Assembly (NCBI GenBank): GCA_001567115.1
Contig: LMZT01000139.1
Coordinates: 1-42,675 of the forward strand
DNA from: Candidatus Hinthialibacteria bacterium OLB16
GTDB taxonomy: Bacteria > Hinthialibacterota > Hinthialibacteria > OLB16
DNA length: 42,675 nt
Direction of reading: 5' to 3'
Shown here: in pieces, positions 8,122 to 17,996 of the stretch
Position numbering within the stretch: position 1 is the first letter of the stretch
How the letters are laid out: each line of letters opens with the position of its first letter
Position numbers and translations under genes: made by a program
Notes under the pieces: generated by a model
Told to the model about the DNA's origin: nothing
The model's database searches: none
Seen by the model: only the letters and a program-made list of their open reading frames with translations

Positions 8122-8562
8122 TGGAATCGTCGATCAGGCCGGTCAGTTGCGGTCTCTACAAAACGGTTGGTCAATCTCCTGTGCCTCTCTGGAGCTTTTT
8201 ACCTTCCGCCAGAGGTCCCCGTTGAGCATACAGGTTCCTCCCCCTCGCAATGAATCTACTCCTCTGTTTTGGAGAGTCAACCCATATCAGGGGGCCAGGA
8301 GAGGAAAAACAGGGTGCAAAAGCCCCCAACCATCTCCATTCCGTGCCCGCTTGCCAGTATGATAACCACCAGGAATCAAACCCCCTGGCCGCTATCAAGG
8401 CTTGATGACATTGGAACCAGAAGGCTTTTATCAGGAGCCTGAGGACAGGTTGATTGACTCTCTCCTTGCCACCATGAAGAAGAGAGCGGATCATCCGTTA
8501 CCCCATCAGGGTTGATACATGCCACATCCAGGGGAAAGGAGCAGACAAGGAGTTCGCACCCC
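8122..8562. other. 441-bp spacer between divergent genes
   Basis: This lies between the start of the ABC exporter gene (minus) and the start of the NagB-like/LmbE gene (plus). It must carry promoters for both. Short reading frames here lack ribosome-binding sites and recognisable motifs. An AAGGAG at 8547-8552 serves the plus-strand gene. No tRNA, riboswitch or strong terminator was recognised. Confidence 0.5.
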
Positions 8563-10443
8563 ATGAATACACTTCAGATTGAGACCGCACCCGAGTTCCG
8601 GCGCCTGGAGAGGCTGTTTGTCGATATTTTCGAAACCCACGAGGAAATGACCAGCCAGGCAGCCCGGTATGGCCTGGACCTGATTCAGTCCCGCAGAGCG
8701 GAAGGAAAACAGACTGTCATCGGTCTGATCATCGGTACGACTTCGGTTGGGATCTATCGGGAATGGATACGAGCACATCGGGAAGATGGCTTCGATTTCA
8801 GCAGTGTTGTGGTGTTCAATCTCGGGGAATATTTTCCAATCCAGCCGGATAACCTTCAGAGTAATGCTCGTTTTCTGCGCGAAAACCTGCTCGACTCTCT
8901 CAACATCCCGGAGGATCAGATTCACCTGCTGCGCTGCGACATCGGCCGTGCGCAGGTTGACAAGACCTGCCGTGAATACGAGAAAGCCATCAAAGCTGCG
9001 GGAGGGATCGACCTGCAGCTGCTCGAAGTCGGCCGCCTGGGGCATATCGGCTTCAATGAACCCGGCACCCAGCCGGGGACCCGCACACGGCTGGTCACAG
9101 TCGATGAAACCACCCGCAAAGAAGCCGCCTCTGATTTCTTTTCGGAAGAAAATGTCCCGGAGTGGGCGATTACCATGGGAATGGAAACGATCATGGAATC
9201 GAAAGAGATTCTCCTGCTGGCCATGGGGGAAGGAAAAGCGACTTTGACCCGCAAGATCGTCGAGGAAGAGAAAACCCCCGCGGTGCCCGCTTCTTTTCTC
9301 CAGGATCACCCCAATGCCCGGGTTCTGCTGGATATCGGAGCGGCCGGGATGCTCACAAGGGTGCACAAGCCCTGGACACTCGGTGAAGTGAACTGGACTC
9401 CCGAGCTGAAATATCGTGCGGTCATCCAGCTTTCCGAAGAGACCGGAAATGCCCTCACCCGGCTCGAGAACACCGACTACAATCGAAACCACCTGACCAG
9501 CCTGCTCAGGGTTTCCGGGCCTCCGGATACCCTCAATACGCAGGTCGCTCATACTCTTACCGGGCGGATCTGGAACACACCCGCTTTCTTCGAGAAAAAG
9601 AAGGTTCTCATTTTTTCACCTCATCCGGATGATGATGTCATCTGCATGGGCGGGACCATGCAGAAGCTGGTCGAACAGCACAACCGGGTCGATGTGGCTT
9701 ATATGACCAATGGGAACCTGGCAGTTTTTGACCAGGATGCCATGCGGCACCTCGAATTCATCCTGCGTATCGGAGAATCCCTGAAAATGCAGGATACCCG
9801 CTTCCTGCGTGCCATCGAGGATCTGATGGGGGTGCTGCAGCAGAAAAAGTTTGGAGATGTGGACCACCCTGGAGTCCAGGATGTCAAACGGGTCATCCGG
9901 GAATCCGAGGCAATCGCCGCAATCGAGACCCTCGGGATCGGGCGTGAACACGCCCATTTCCTCAACCTCCCTTTCTACCAGACCGGAAAGGTGAAAAAGG
10001 ATCCCATCGATGAGGATGATGTCCGGATTGTTCATGATATCCTCAAACGCCTGAAACCCGACCATATTTTTGTGGCTGGAGACATGACCGACCCTCATGG
10101 AACCCACCGGATGTGCAAGCATGCCATCGATGAAGCCCTCCGCAAAATCAAAGCCGACAACCGTCCGCGTGTCTGGCTTTACCGCGGGGCGTGGCAGGAG
10201 TGGGATATCCACCAGGTGGATGTCTTTGTCCCGCTTTCAAAGGCTGAGGCCAAGCGGAAAACTCTTTCGATTTTCAAACATGAAAGCCAGAAGGATCGTG
10301 CTGTCTTCCCCGGGCCTTATGATGATCGCGAGTTCTGGCAGCGTGCCGAAGACCGAAACAAACGCACCGCACAGGCACTCGACCGTCTTGGCCTGCAGGA
10401 ATATTTCGCCGCCGAGGCTTTTGTTTTCGGGGAAAATACATGA
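8563..10443 (+). CDS. NagB-like / LmbE (PIG-L) deacetylase fusion, altered NagB active site
   Basis: The 626-residue protein has a glucosamine-6-phosphate deaminase/isomerase (NagB-like) domain at about residues 20-270 and an LmbE/PIG-L N-acetylglucosamine deacetylase domain from about 345. Aligned to E. coli NagB (Asp72, Asp141, His143, Glu148), this protein has FNLGEY with Gly88 for Asp72 and GRLGHIGFNEP with Leu159 for Asp141; His161 and Glu166 are kept. The LmbE metal motif is intact (SPHPDDD, His354) and so is DPHGTH near residue 510. Similar fusions occur in Bacteroidetes, annotated as NagB. Inference: the first domain may bind a sugar phosphate without deaminating it, while the second removes an acyl group. 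The ATG at 8563 has AAGGAG at 8547-8552. The stop overlaps the next start by four bases. Confidence 0.88.
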   Translation: MNTLQIETAPEFRRLERLFVDIFETHEEMTSQAARYGLDLIQSRRAEGKQTVIGLIIGTTSVGIYREWIRAHREDGFDFSSVVVFNLGEYFPIQPDNLQSNARFLRENLLDSLNIPEDQIHLLRCDIGRAQVDKTCREYEKAIKAAGGIDLQLLEVGRLGHIGFNEPGTQPGTRTRLVTVDETTRKEAASDFFSEENVPEWAITMGMETIMESKEILLLAMGEGKATLTRKIVEEEKTPAVPASFLQDHPNARVLLDIGAAGMLTRVHKPWTLGEVNWTPELKYRAVIQLSEETGNALTRLENTDYNRNHLTSLLRVSGPPDTLNTQVAHTLTGRIWNTPAFFEKKKVLIFSPHPDDDVICMGGTMQKLVEQHNRVDVAYMTNGNLAVFDQDAMRHLEFILRIGESLKMQDTRFLRAIEDLMGVLQQKKFGDVDHPGVQDVKRVIRESEAIAAIETLGIGREHAHFLNLPFYQTGKVKKDPIDEDDVRIVHDILKRLKPDHIFVAGDMTDPHGTHRMCKHAIDEALRKIKADNRPRVWLYRGAWQEWDIHQVDVFVPLSKAEAKRKTLSIFKHESQKDRAVFPGPYDDREFWQRAEDRNKRTAQALDRLGLQEYFAAEAFVFGENT

Positions 10444-11183
10444 GTGGCTCCGCGGGGAGTCCCGGGCCGATCCTGGTTCTCAATTCGGTGATCTGGGATC
10501 CGGAGTATGATCCCTGCGACCCCTTGTGGGATGTCGGCGGCTGGTTCCGGAAAGTTTTTGAGGGAAGCGGTGCGATTCTCGAAATCCGCCAGACTCAGAC
10601 AGATCTTCCAGCCAGCCTGGATGGCTACTCCGCCCTTGTACTGACCGGGTCCCCGGCAGGGGCTTATGATCCCGATCCGTGGATCGAAGAACTGAAAGAC
10701 ACGGTGCGTGAAGCAGCCGACCGGCAGCTGCCGACACTGGGAGTCTGTTTTGGATCGCAGCTGATTGCGCAGGCACTGGGGGGAAAAGTGGAAATCAACC
10801 CCAATGGCTGGGAGATTGGGAACTGCGAGGTGGAGCTCACCCCGGAAGGAGTCCAGGATCCCCTGTTCCATGGCTATTCCCATTCGATCTGTGTGATGGA
10901 ATCGCATCAGGATTACATTTCTTCGCTTCCTCGGGATGCGGTGCTGCTTGCGACCAACAGCCACACACAGATTCAGGCTTTTGGCATCGGTAATTATCTC
11001 CGTGCGATCCAATTTCATCCGGAGATGGGTCCCGAACATCTGCAGTTCATACTGCCTCCGCGGCGCGAACGGATCCTTCGTTGCATCGGGCTGGACATCA
11101 ATGATCTCCTTCCCAATCTTTATCCCACTCCAGGCAGCGGAAACATATTTCAGAATTTCTACAATAACTTTGTCGCGCATTGA
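10440..11183 (+). CDS. Class I glutamine amidotransferase (GMP synthase-like domain)
   Basis: The 247-residue stand-alone protein has the class I glutaminase triad: Cys103 in GVCFGSQ, with His193 and Glu195 in QFHPE. LVLTGSPAGAYD and the oxyanion-region pattern match the GMP synthase-type family. It lacks a synthetase domain, so it should either supply ammonia to a separate enzyme or act as an isopeptide/gamma-glutamyl hydrolase; the sequence does not tell which. It overlaps the NagB-like/LmbE gene by ATGA and so is probably translated with it, which suggests an amino-sugar or acylated-sugar pathway. No partner synthetase is in the window. Confidence 0.85.
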   Translation: MSGSAGSPGPILVLNSVIWDPEYDPCDPLWDVGGWFRKVFEGSGAILEIRQTQTDLPASLDGYSALVLTGSPAGAYDPDPWIEELKDTVREAADRQLPTLGVCFGSQLIAQALGGKVEINPNGWEIGNCEVELTPEGVQDPLFHGYSHSICVMESHQDYISSLPRDAVLLATNSHTQIQAFGIGNYLRAIQFHPEMGPEHLQFILPPRRERILRCIGLDINDLLPNLYPTPGSGNIFQNFYNNFVAH

Positions 11184-11218
11184 TTTTTGTCGCACCCATT
11201 TGGGATGATGATGCGGCC

Positions 11219-14200
11219 ATGGTTCTGAATCTCATTCTTTCCCGCACCATCGAATCGCTGACGGATTCATTGAGCGGCGCCATCCTGCAGCATTCGTCCG
11301 GAAATCCCTTCCGCCACCCACTGGTGCTGGTGCCGAATCTTCATGTGCGCACCTGGCTGATGCTGCAGTTGTCAGACCGTCTCGGGGTTTCTTTTGATAT
11401 CCGCTGCCTGCTGCTGGAACGAGGCCTGTGGTCGCTTCTGGCCAGCTGTGAAAAGGCATCCCGCGGGAAGCAGTCCGAAGCAATCCGTCCACGCCAACTG
11501 CAGCTGTTGATTTTTAAAATTCTCCTCGATGGGAGTTTTCAGGAATCCGCTGGTGGGTTGAGCGACTACTTGCGAGCCGGCCATCCAACTCATCTGGAGC
11601 GGGTGAAGAGAGCCTGTCAACTCTCCAGCCGCCTGGTCAGCCTGTTTTTTGAATATGAATACCATCGGCCGGACCTCATGAAAGATTGGCTGGAGGGAGG
11701 CATCGACACCACGGCAGAAACGGATGATTCCGGTCTGTTCAATGAAGAGCGGATGATTTTCCAGCGGCTTTTTGGATCCGATGGATTGATTCAGTCCATC
11801 GGTAGTGGACAAAACGCCGGCCTTGCAACATTGCCCATGCTGGCACGTTCACTCGGTGATGACTACATAAAGCCGGATGAGGATGACCTCTCTTCCATTC
11901 ACCTGTTTGGTTTTTCTCATCTATCCCGCTTCCACTCCTCTCTCCTTTTTAGGCTAAGCAGAATTTATCCGGTAAATTTATATCAGATGAATCTGTTTCC
12001 AGATCTTCCTGGAGAAGGTGAGTCTGATCTTGCAGCGCTTGCGGCGCGTATAATCCAGTTAAACCATAAACAACCGATGCAATCCACTCTGGCACGAAAG
12101 TGGGGGCGTCCCGGCAGAGATTTTATTCGATTACTCGATGACCTCTGCAGCAGCCAGGAACCAAGGCCTGCTGTCCATGTCATCCATCGGAATACACCTG
12201 CATCCAATCCCCAGCCGCAAAGCCTGCTTCAGGCTGTGCAGGCTGTTCTTTCAGGCAGCAGGGAGCTGTCGGAGCTGCAATCCCAATTCAGCAGTGATGG
12301 CTCAGTCTGCATCTTCTCAGCAGCCAGCGCACGCCGTGAGGTTGAATCCGTTTTCAACAGCATCATTGCCAGAATGCAGAAAGATGATTCGCTGACTCTC
12401 AATGACATCGCAATTCTCGTCACCGATATGGATGTCTACAGGAATCATATTGAAGCTGTTTTCGACCAGCCCCGGATTCCTGTCGACTACAATCTGGCCG
12501 ATTTAAATGCCTCTGAGGCAAGCCTTTATTCCACAGCGGTCAAAGATCTTCTTGCACTCGCTGAGAGCCGTTTCAGCCGATCCGATGTTTTTCGCCTGTT
12601 GATGAATCCCTGCTTCATGAAGAAGCTGCGCCTGTCAAAAGATAAGATTCAAACCTGGCTGCACTGGGCATCGACACTCAATGTGTATTACGGCATCGAT
12701 GCAGACCAGAAGCGAAATGTGACTGGAGATATGAATGATTCCCCGATGTTCACCTGGAAACTCGCATTGCAGCGGCTGCGGCTCGGGCGCCTCATGGATA
12801 TTCCGGAGCATACCCTCCCATGGGAGATGTTTGAGACCTTCGACAACATATTGCCTTATGAAGACCATGAGTCGAAGAATGCCGAATTGCTGCTGACATT
12901 CACCTCAACACTCGATGCATTATTCACACGAATCATGATGCTGTCCGAAAGCGAGGGAGATGGCAGTTTCTGGGCGAATGAGATCCGTTCGCTTCTCTCT
13001 GATTTCCTCGATATTCCTGATGACCGCCAGGAGGAAGAAGGCATTCAAAAGGGATTGGATGCGGCGCTCGATGATTTCGAGTTTGCAGCGACCGCTCTAG
13101 ACAGTTCTGATGGTGTTTCTCCATTCACCTTTCATGAAGTCCGGGAATATCTTGTCAATCAGATGGGATCCACTGACTGCAGCCGTGGAAGATATCTGAT
13201 ACAGGGAGTGACTGTTTCTGAGATTCGTCCCCTGCGGCCGTTACCCTTCCGTCTGATCTACATTCTCGGTCTGCAGGAGGGAACCTTTCCTGGAAAAGAG
13301 ACTCGCTCCACTCTTGATTGTCGGGTGTCGGAGACCCGGCAGATCGGAGATTTGTCTCAACCGGAAATCAATTGTGGCATGTTCCTCGATACATTGCTCA
13401 GCGCACGGCAGCATTTGTACCTCAGTTATATTCGCAAGGACCTTCAGAAAGATGAAGACTGGGAGCCATGCTCACTCATCCGGGAAGTAAAGGATCTGAT
13501 ACAGGAATTAACAGGAGATACTGCCCTGCCATTCAATGTAGTCGATACATCACTCCAGAGCTTCGACAGCCTTGGTGCCGGACTGGAGCAGGGCAATGCA
13601 GATCTCTCCAGCAGGTTTTCGCTTAATGACTGGCTGATTGCGATGTCTAAATCGACGACAGGTATTGATGCGGACACTCTGGCAAACATTATTCCTCGTG
13701 ACTCTTTGATTCATCCAAAGAACTGGCCAGCAGGCACACGAATCCATTCTGGAAATCTACCTTTGCCATTGTCAGAGATCCCCACGCCGCTGCGAATCAG
13801 GGAACTGCGCGATTTTATCTGCAACCCGATTGAGAATGGGTTGCATCGTTTGTTCGGATGGCGTCTCGAATGGGATGATTCCAAAGATACTGAGTTGAAC
13901 GATGAAGAACCATTTTCGCTGCCTGCATCGGTTCGATACCGCTACACGGATATCCTTCAGCAGATGGCAGCTCATTACGATAAAGATGGTTTCAACCTGG
14001 AGAAAGCGCTGTCCTGCTTTCATCGGCGACTTTCCCTGCAGGGGGATCTCCCTGATGGCCTTCTCGGACAATACGCGACAGGTCACGCGCGAGAACAACT
14101 CAACCTGTTCATTTCAAAAGAAGATCCGGGATTCCTTAAAGATTTTCTCAGCCAGCATCGAGAAGACAAGATCATCGAATCGGTTTTTTTCGGAGAATGC

Positions 14201-14788
14201 AGCGGGCTGAAACATCATCAATGTAATCTCCCACACCTCCATTGGTTATTACAAAACGGTGAAGGGTCTCCTGAACGTCTGATTGAATTATCCGGTGATA
14301 TTGGCCCGCTCTGGTTGAGCGAATCCACAATAACCCACCTGGTTTTAAAACCTTTCAAAAAAAGCCAGCCGGAAACTGTCGAAAAGGAGGCCATCACTGA
14401 TTTTCTCTTCTATGCACTTCTTCAATGCCAGGGAGGTGATGTTGGAGTATTTTCAAAACGGATGTCTTTTGAAGTTCGATATATCAGCCAGAGCCAAGCT
14501 GCGCAATGGATTTTTCGCCCGGATTCAATCGAGTATAATGCCTATCTGAGCGCACTTCTGCATGACTACTGTTCGACTGCAGCACTCGATCTCCTGCCAT
14601 TCAGGACAGCCCGTCTCTTCCTCAAATCCATCGAGAATAAATCGATTAACCGCGATCACTTCCTGAATGAATTCCTCCTCTCAATGAACAATCAATTTGG
14701 TGCCATCGACAGTTCGGCAGAGGACATTCAGACTTTTTTTCCCGCCATATACCCGAGGATGGGCTTGAAAAGATCCAGCGGCGCCTGA
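11219..14788 (+). CDS. recC: RecC subunit of exonuclease V, possible 3' frameshift
   Basis: The roughly 1189-residue product resembles RecC. It opens with LVLVPNLHVRTWLMLQLSDR, like the RecC start that aligns with inactive helicase motifs. IRPLRPLPFRLIYILGLQEG and the later LYLSYIRKDLQKDEDWEP segment match the RecC inactivated nuclease/helicase region. With RecB and RecD it forms the double-strand-break repair nuclease/helicase that loads RecA at Chi-type sites. The ATG at 11219 is chosen over an upstream TTG at 11180 that overlaps the preceding gene. The literal frame stops at 14788. Adding one C at 14752-14754 would give YPEDGLEKIQRRL and extend the frame to a stop at 14842-14844, overlapping recB by ATGA as recB overlaps recD. 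That repair is tentative. Confidence 0.87.
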   Translation: MVLNLILSRTIESLTDSLSGAILQHSSGNPFRHPLVLVPNLHVRTWLMLQLSDRLGVSFDIRCLLLERGLWSLLASCEKASRGKQSEAIRPRQLQLLIFKILLDGSFQESAGGLSDYLRAGHPTHLERVKRACQLSSRLVSLFFEYEYHRPDLMKDWLEGGIDTTAETDDSGLFNEERMIFQRLFGSDGLIQSIGSGQNAGLATLPMLARSLGDDYIKPDEDDLSSIHLFGFSHLSRFHSSLLFRLSRIYPVNLYQMNLFPDLPGEGESDLAALAARIIQLNHKQPMQSTLARKWGRPGRDFIRLLDDLCSSQEPRPAVHVIHRNTPASNPQPQSLLQAVQAVLSGSRELSELQSQFSSDGSVCIFSAASARREVESVFNSIIARMQKDDSLTLNDIAILVTDMDVYRNHIEAVFDQPRIPVDYNLADLNASEASLYSTAVKDLLALAESRFSRSDVFRLLMNPCFMKKLRLSKDKIQTWLHWASTLNVYYGIDADQKRNVTGDMNDSPMFTWKLALQRLRLGRLMDIPEHTLPWEMFETFDNILPYEDHESKNAELLLTFTSTLDALFTRIMMLSESEGDGSFWANEIRSLLSDFLDIPDDRQEEEGIQKGLDAALDDFEFAATALDSSDGVSPFTFHEVREYLVNQMGSTDCSRGRYLIQGVTVSEIRPLRPLPFRLIYILGLQEGTFPGKETRSTLDCRVSETRQIGDLSQPEINCGMFLDTLLSARQHLYLSYIRKDLQKDEDWEPCSLIREVKDLIQELTGDTALPFNVVDTSLQSFDSLGAGLEQGNADLSSRFSLNDWLIAMSKSTTGIDADTLANIIPRDSLIHPKNWPAGTRIHSGNLPLPLSEIPTPLRIRELRDFICNPIENGLHRLFGWRLEWDDSKDTELNDEEPFSLPASVRYRYTDILQQMAAHYDKDGFNLEKALSCFHRRLSLQGDLPDGLLGQYATGHAREQLNLFISKEDPGFLKDFLSQHREDKIIESVFFGECSGLKHHQCNLPHLHWLLQNGEGSPERLIELSGDIGPLWLSESTITHLVLKPFKKSQPETVEKEAITDFLFYALLQCQGGDVGVFSKRMSFEVRYISQSQAAQWIFRPDSIEYNAYLSALLHDYCSTAALDLLPFRTARLFLKSIENKSINRDHFLNEFLLSMNNQFGAIDSSAEDIQTFFPAIYPRMGLKRSSGA

Positions 14789-14840
14789 TGCCGATTCATT
14801 CCGCTTTCTTGAAGATAAAGAAGGTCACCGGGAAAAAGAA

Positions 14841-17800
14841 ATGAGCCTTGATATCGATCTTTCAAAACATGCTCTGATCGAGGCATCCGCCGGAACCGGC
14901 AAGACCTTTACCATTGAAACTCTTGTTGTGCAACTTCTTGTTGAAAAGCAGATCCCACTATCACAAATCCTCCTGGTTACTTTCACTGAAAAAGCAACCT
15001 CCGAAATGAAGGCACGGATCCGCAAGAAATTAGATTCGCTGATCAAGGAAGGCATATCCCAGCCCAATGTCGTCGAGAGCCTGATCCAATTCGACCAGGC
15101 GCAGGTGATGACGATTCACAGCTTCTGCAAACAGATTCTCCAGCAATATTCTCTTGAGAATGGCATCCTCTTTGACCTCGATCTGACTGACACAGCTTCC
15201 CTTTACCTGGCCGGCCTGCGTGATATCCAGAGGAAATGGAGTGCCAGAGAAAGGGATATTCTCGACTCCTCGGTTTATCGGGACCAGGACAAAATCAAGA
15301 ACTGGGAAGAGATGGTCGTGCGATATGCTCATGACTACAACAAGGCTTCAGGCGATGTTTTCTCGACAGCTGACGACAAACCGGATAACGTTGCCTGGCA
15401 TGAATTCACAGCTGATCTCATAAAGACACTGCATCAACAGGTTTGTGAGCAGGCTCGTGAGAAGGGCCTTGCTTCATTTGATGATCTTCTCCGGCTTGTT
15501 GATGAGGCATTGCATCAGGAATCGACTGCCTCACAACGTCTCCTTGAGTCTATTCGCAGCCAGTATCGTTATGCCTTTGTTGATGAATTTCAGGATACGG
15601 ATCCTGTCCAATGGCGTATTTTCAAAAAGATATTTATCGACCACAAACAGTTGAACCGGCTATTTCTGGTCGGTGATCCGAAGCAATCGATATACCGCTT
15701 CCGCGGGGCTGACATTTTCACCTATCTTTCAGCCAGGGAAACACTGAAACAACTTGGAGAGATCTATGAACTCGATAAAAACTGGAGATCCACACCTGAT
15801 CTGATCACATTTCAGAACTGGATATTTTCATCCAGCTGGTTTCCGGCAGAATCCGGCATTGCCTATCCTCCTGTCCAGCCTCCAAAGGAAGACTCCACAG
15901 GAAAACGGCCCTTTGCCTGCGACAATTCAAAGCGGAAGTCTGCTGTATTTCTTTCTCTCCCAAAACTATCCGCCACAGAATTAAGGCAGTGCTATGCCAG
16001 ATGGATTGTAACCGAGATCCGCTATTTGCTCGGAATGGATGACAATGGAGATCCATTGATCACTTTTCCGGGGCATGAAGGGAAATCTCGACCGTTTAAG
16101 CCTGGAGACATCTGTGTTCTGGTCAACACTCGAAATGAGGGGGATATTGTCGCCAGGCAACTCGAGGGAATTGTTCCTTATTCATTTTACAAAAAGACCG
16201 GGTTATATGCCTCTGAAGAAGCACTTCATCTGTTTTATCTCCTCGATGCACTTTCAAATCCCGAGTGCTCAACCCGCCGGCAAAGAGCATTGCTGACTGA
16301 CTTTTTCCAGATTCCGCTCGATGCCTTCAATCAGCAGGATGTGTCGTCAACCCACTCACTCCAGATCAGCCTGATTGATAAATGGTGTGATCTTGCTGCA
16401 TCACGCAAATGGACACATCTATTCGATTCCATCCAGAATCAGTCTCTGGTCTTCTTCCGGATCGGTGAGGTGATGAAGGCGCCGGATGACCGGAGCATTG
16501 CCAACTACAAGCACCTGTTCGAAGATCTCCTCATGATTGCCTGCGATTCCATGATGGATATCGAAATGCTCACACAACACTTTGACCGGAAGAGGCGGGC
16601 ACGCATTATGATCGACCGGGAAGAGGATTTGCATCGCATCGATTCGGATCAATCGAAAGTCCAGTTGATGACGATTCATGCATCCAAGGGGCTTGAGTAT
16701 CCTGTTGTCTTCCTCGGGGGTTTATCGCCCGGAAAAACCAGAGACAGTTCGGATTTCTATCATGAAAACGGCGCCAAGGTCTTTCGCCTGGGCGAATCCA
16801 GCAGAGAGAAAGAACTTGCACAGAATGAGCTGGCCGACGAACAGAGGCGCCTTTATTATGTCGCAATTACCCGCGCCATGAACCGTGTGTACATTCCCCT
16901 GATCGAAGGCTGTGAACTCCGCGGAAATCAGGGGCCTATTGTCAGTATTTCTGACATTCCACCCGCTCTCTCACAGACCTGCGGCATGATCGAGCTTGTG
17001 CCGGATGCCATCCTGTCTGCTTATCGGCAGCTGGTTCCTGTCGCAAGCCATTCCAATGGCGGACCCCCTGAAGACTTCATTTCACCAGATATCCGAAGGA
17101 TCAAGGCGAGTGGCATTCATATTTCCTCATTCTCCTCATTACATCACTCCAACCTGGCCCAGCCACAGATCCTGATTGCCCGGGATTATGACGACGAACC
17201 ACCCTTCTCTGCTGTTGATGACGTCACGGACTCAATGGATGCTGTAGTTCCAAGTGAAGATCCGCTCCCTCCTGGAGCGCATACAGGCGATATGCTTCAT
17301 GCCATATTCCAGTCGATCCCATTCGACGAGGTCGCTGCTGCTGCTTCACCTGAAGAACTGCTGCACACAACCACACGCTCCCTTAAAGTCATCTCTCAGG
17401 CTTTTGCACAATCCGACCTCTACAGAAAACTTGATCCATCAGAACATCACAAATGCATTGAAAGAATTGCGAACATCATCTGGAATACTTTGAAAGTCCC
17501 CCCTGGTGAAGAAATTCAGTACCCCCCGCTTGCGACAATTCCAGAACGCGACCGTCGGCATGAAATTGAATTTCATTTGAGTGATGATGTCATTGAAAAA
17601 TATCTCCCAGATATCTTCCGAAAGCCGAACACTCACTGCAGGCGTTATCTGAAGGGATATATCGACCTCGTCTTCCGGTTTGAAGGCCGTTACCATATTG
17701 TCGACTGGAAATCAAATTCACTTCATCCCTTCAACCAGGAAACCATTGAACAGTGCATCATCGATAATCAGTATGACCTTCAATACACCATCTACTGGGC

Positions 17801-17996
17801 AGCTCTGGTGGAGTGGCTAAAAAAGATCCTTCCTGATTTCGACCCCGAGGTCCACCTCGGAGGAGTGTCCTACTACTTTATTCGTGGCATCAGAATGACC
17901 GAATCTGGAAAAGGAATATTTCACCGAAGTGCCGCTGATCTCTCCAGAAATCTCCAGACTGCTGTTGTTCAGACAAACCCGGGATCGAAATTGTGA
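14841..17996 (+). CDS. recB: RecB subunit of exonuclease V (helicase-nuclease)
   Basis: The 1051-residue UvrD-family helicase has Walker A ASAGTGKTFT (residues 16-25), VDEFQDTDP, GDPKQSIYRFRGAD, NWRS, TIHASKGLEYPVVF and EEQRRLYYVAITRA-like (ADEQRRLYYVAITRA) motifs. The C-terminal nuclease is complete: GDMLHAIF for the catalytic His region, Asp942 in KGYIDLVF, and Asp955-Trp-Lys957 in IVDWKSN. It is somewhat shorter than E. coli RecB (about 1180). The ATG at 14841 follows the recC end closely, and the stop overlaps recD by GTGA (17993-17996). The trio forms one operon without a visible promoter inside. Its reading frame is unbroken over 3.1 kb. Confidence 0.96.
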   Translation: MSLDIDLSKHALIEASAGTGKTFTIETLVVQLLVEKQIPLSQILLVTFTEKATSEMKARIRKKLDSLIKEGISQPNVVESLIQFDQAQVMTIHSFCKQILQQYSLENGILFDLDLTDTASLYLAGLRDIQRKWSARERDILDSSVYRDQDKIKNWEEMVVRYAHDYNKASGDVFSTADDKPDNVAWHEFTADLIKTLHQQVCEQAREKGLASFDDLLRLVDEALHQESTASQRLLESIRSQYRYAFVDEFQDTDPVQWRIFKKIFIDHKQLNRLFLVGDPKQSIYRFRGADIFTYLSARETLKQLGEIYELDKNWRSTPDLITFQNWIFSSSWFPAESGIAYPPVQPPKEDSTGKRPFACDNSKRKSAVFLSLPKLSATELRQCYARWIVTEIRYLLGMDDNGDPLITFPGHEGKSRPFKPGDICVLVNTRNEGDIVARQLEGIVPYSFYKKTGLYASEEALHLFYLLDALSNPECSTRRQRALLTDFFQIPLDAFNQQDVSSTHSLQISLIDKWCDLAASRKWTHLFDSIQNQSLVFFRIGEVMKAPDDRSIANYKHLFEDLLMIACDSMMDIEMLTQHFDRKRRARIMIDREEDLHRIDSDQSKVQLMTIHASKGLEYPVVFLGGLSPGKTRDSSDFYHENGAKVFRLGESSREKELAQNELADEQRRLYYVAITRAMNRVYIPLIEGCELRGNQGPIVSISDIPPALSQTCGMIELVPDAILSAYRQLVPVASHSNGGPPEDFISPDIRRIKASGIHISSFSSLHHSNLAQPQILIARDYDDEPPFSAVDDVTDSMDAVVPSEDPLPPGAHTGDMLHAIFQSIPFDEVAAAASPEELLHTTTRSLKVISQAFAQSDLYRKLDPSEHHKCIERIANIIWNTLKVPPGEEIQYPPLATIPERDRRHEIEFHLSDDVIEKYLPDIFRKPNTHCRRYLKGYIDLVFRFEGRYHIVDWKSNSLHPFNQETIEQCIIDNQYDLQYTIYWAALVEWLKKILPDFDPEVHLGGVSYYFIRGIRMTESGKGIFHRSAADLSRNLQTAVVQTNPGSKL

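Noticed and set aside
8171-8494. Minus-strand gene in the 8.1-8.5 kb spacer
   Set aside because: No ribosome-binding site, motif or homology recognised.
8122-8562. tRNA or riboswitch in the long spacers
   Set aside because: No T-loop consensus or recognisable aptamer was found by eye in any of the four longest spacers.
8506-9552. Long minus-strand frame opposite the NagB-like gene
   Set aside because: It is the antisense of a well-supported gene and reads as low-quality sequence.
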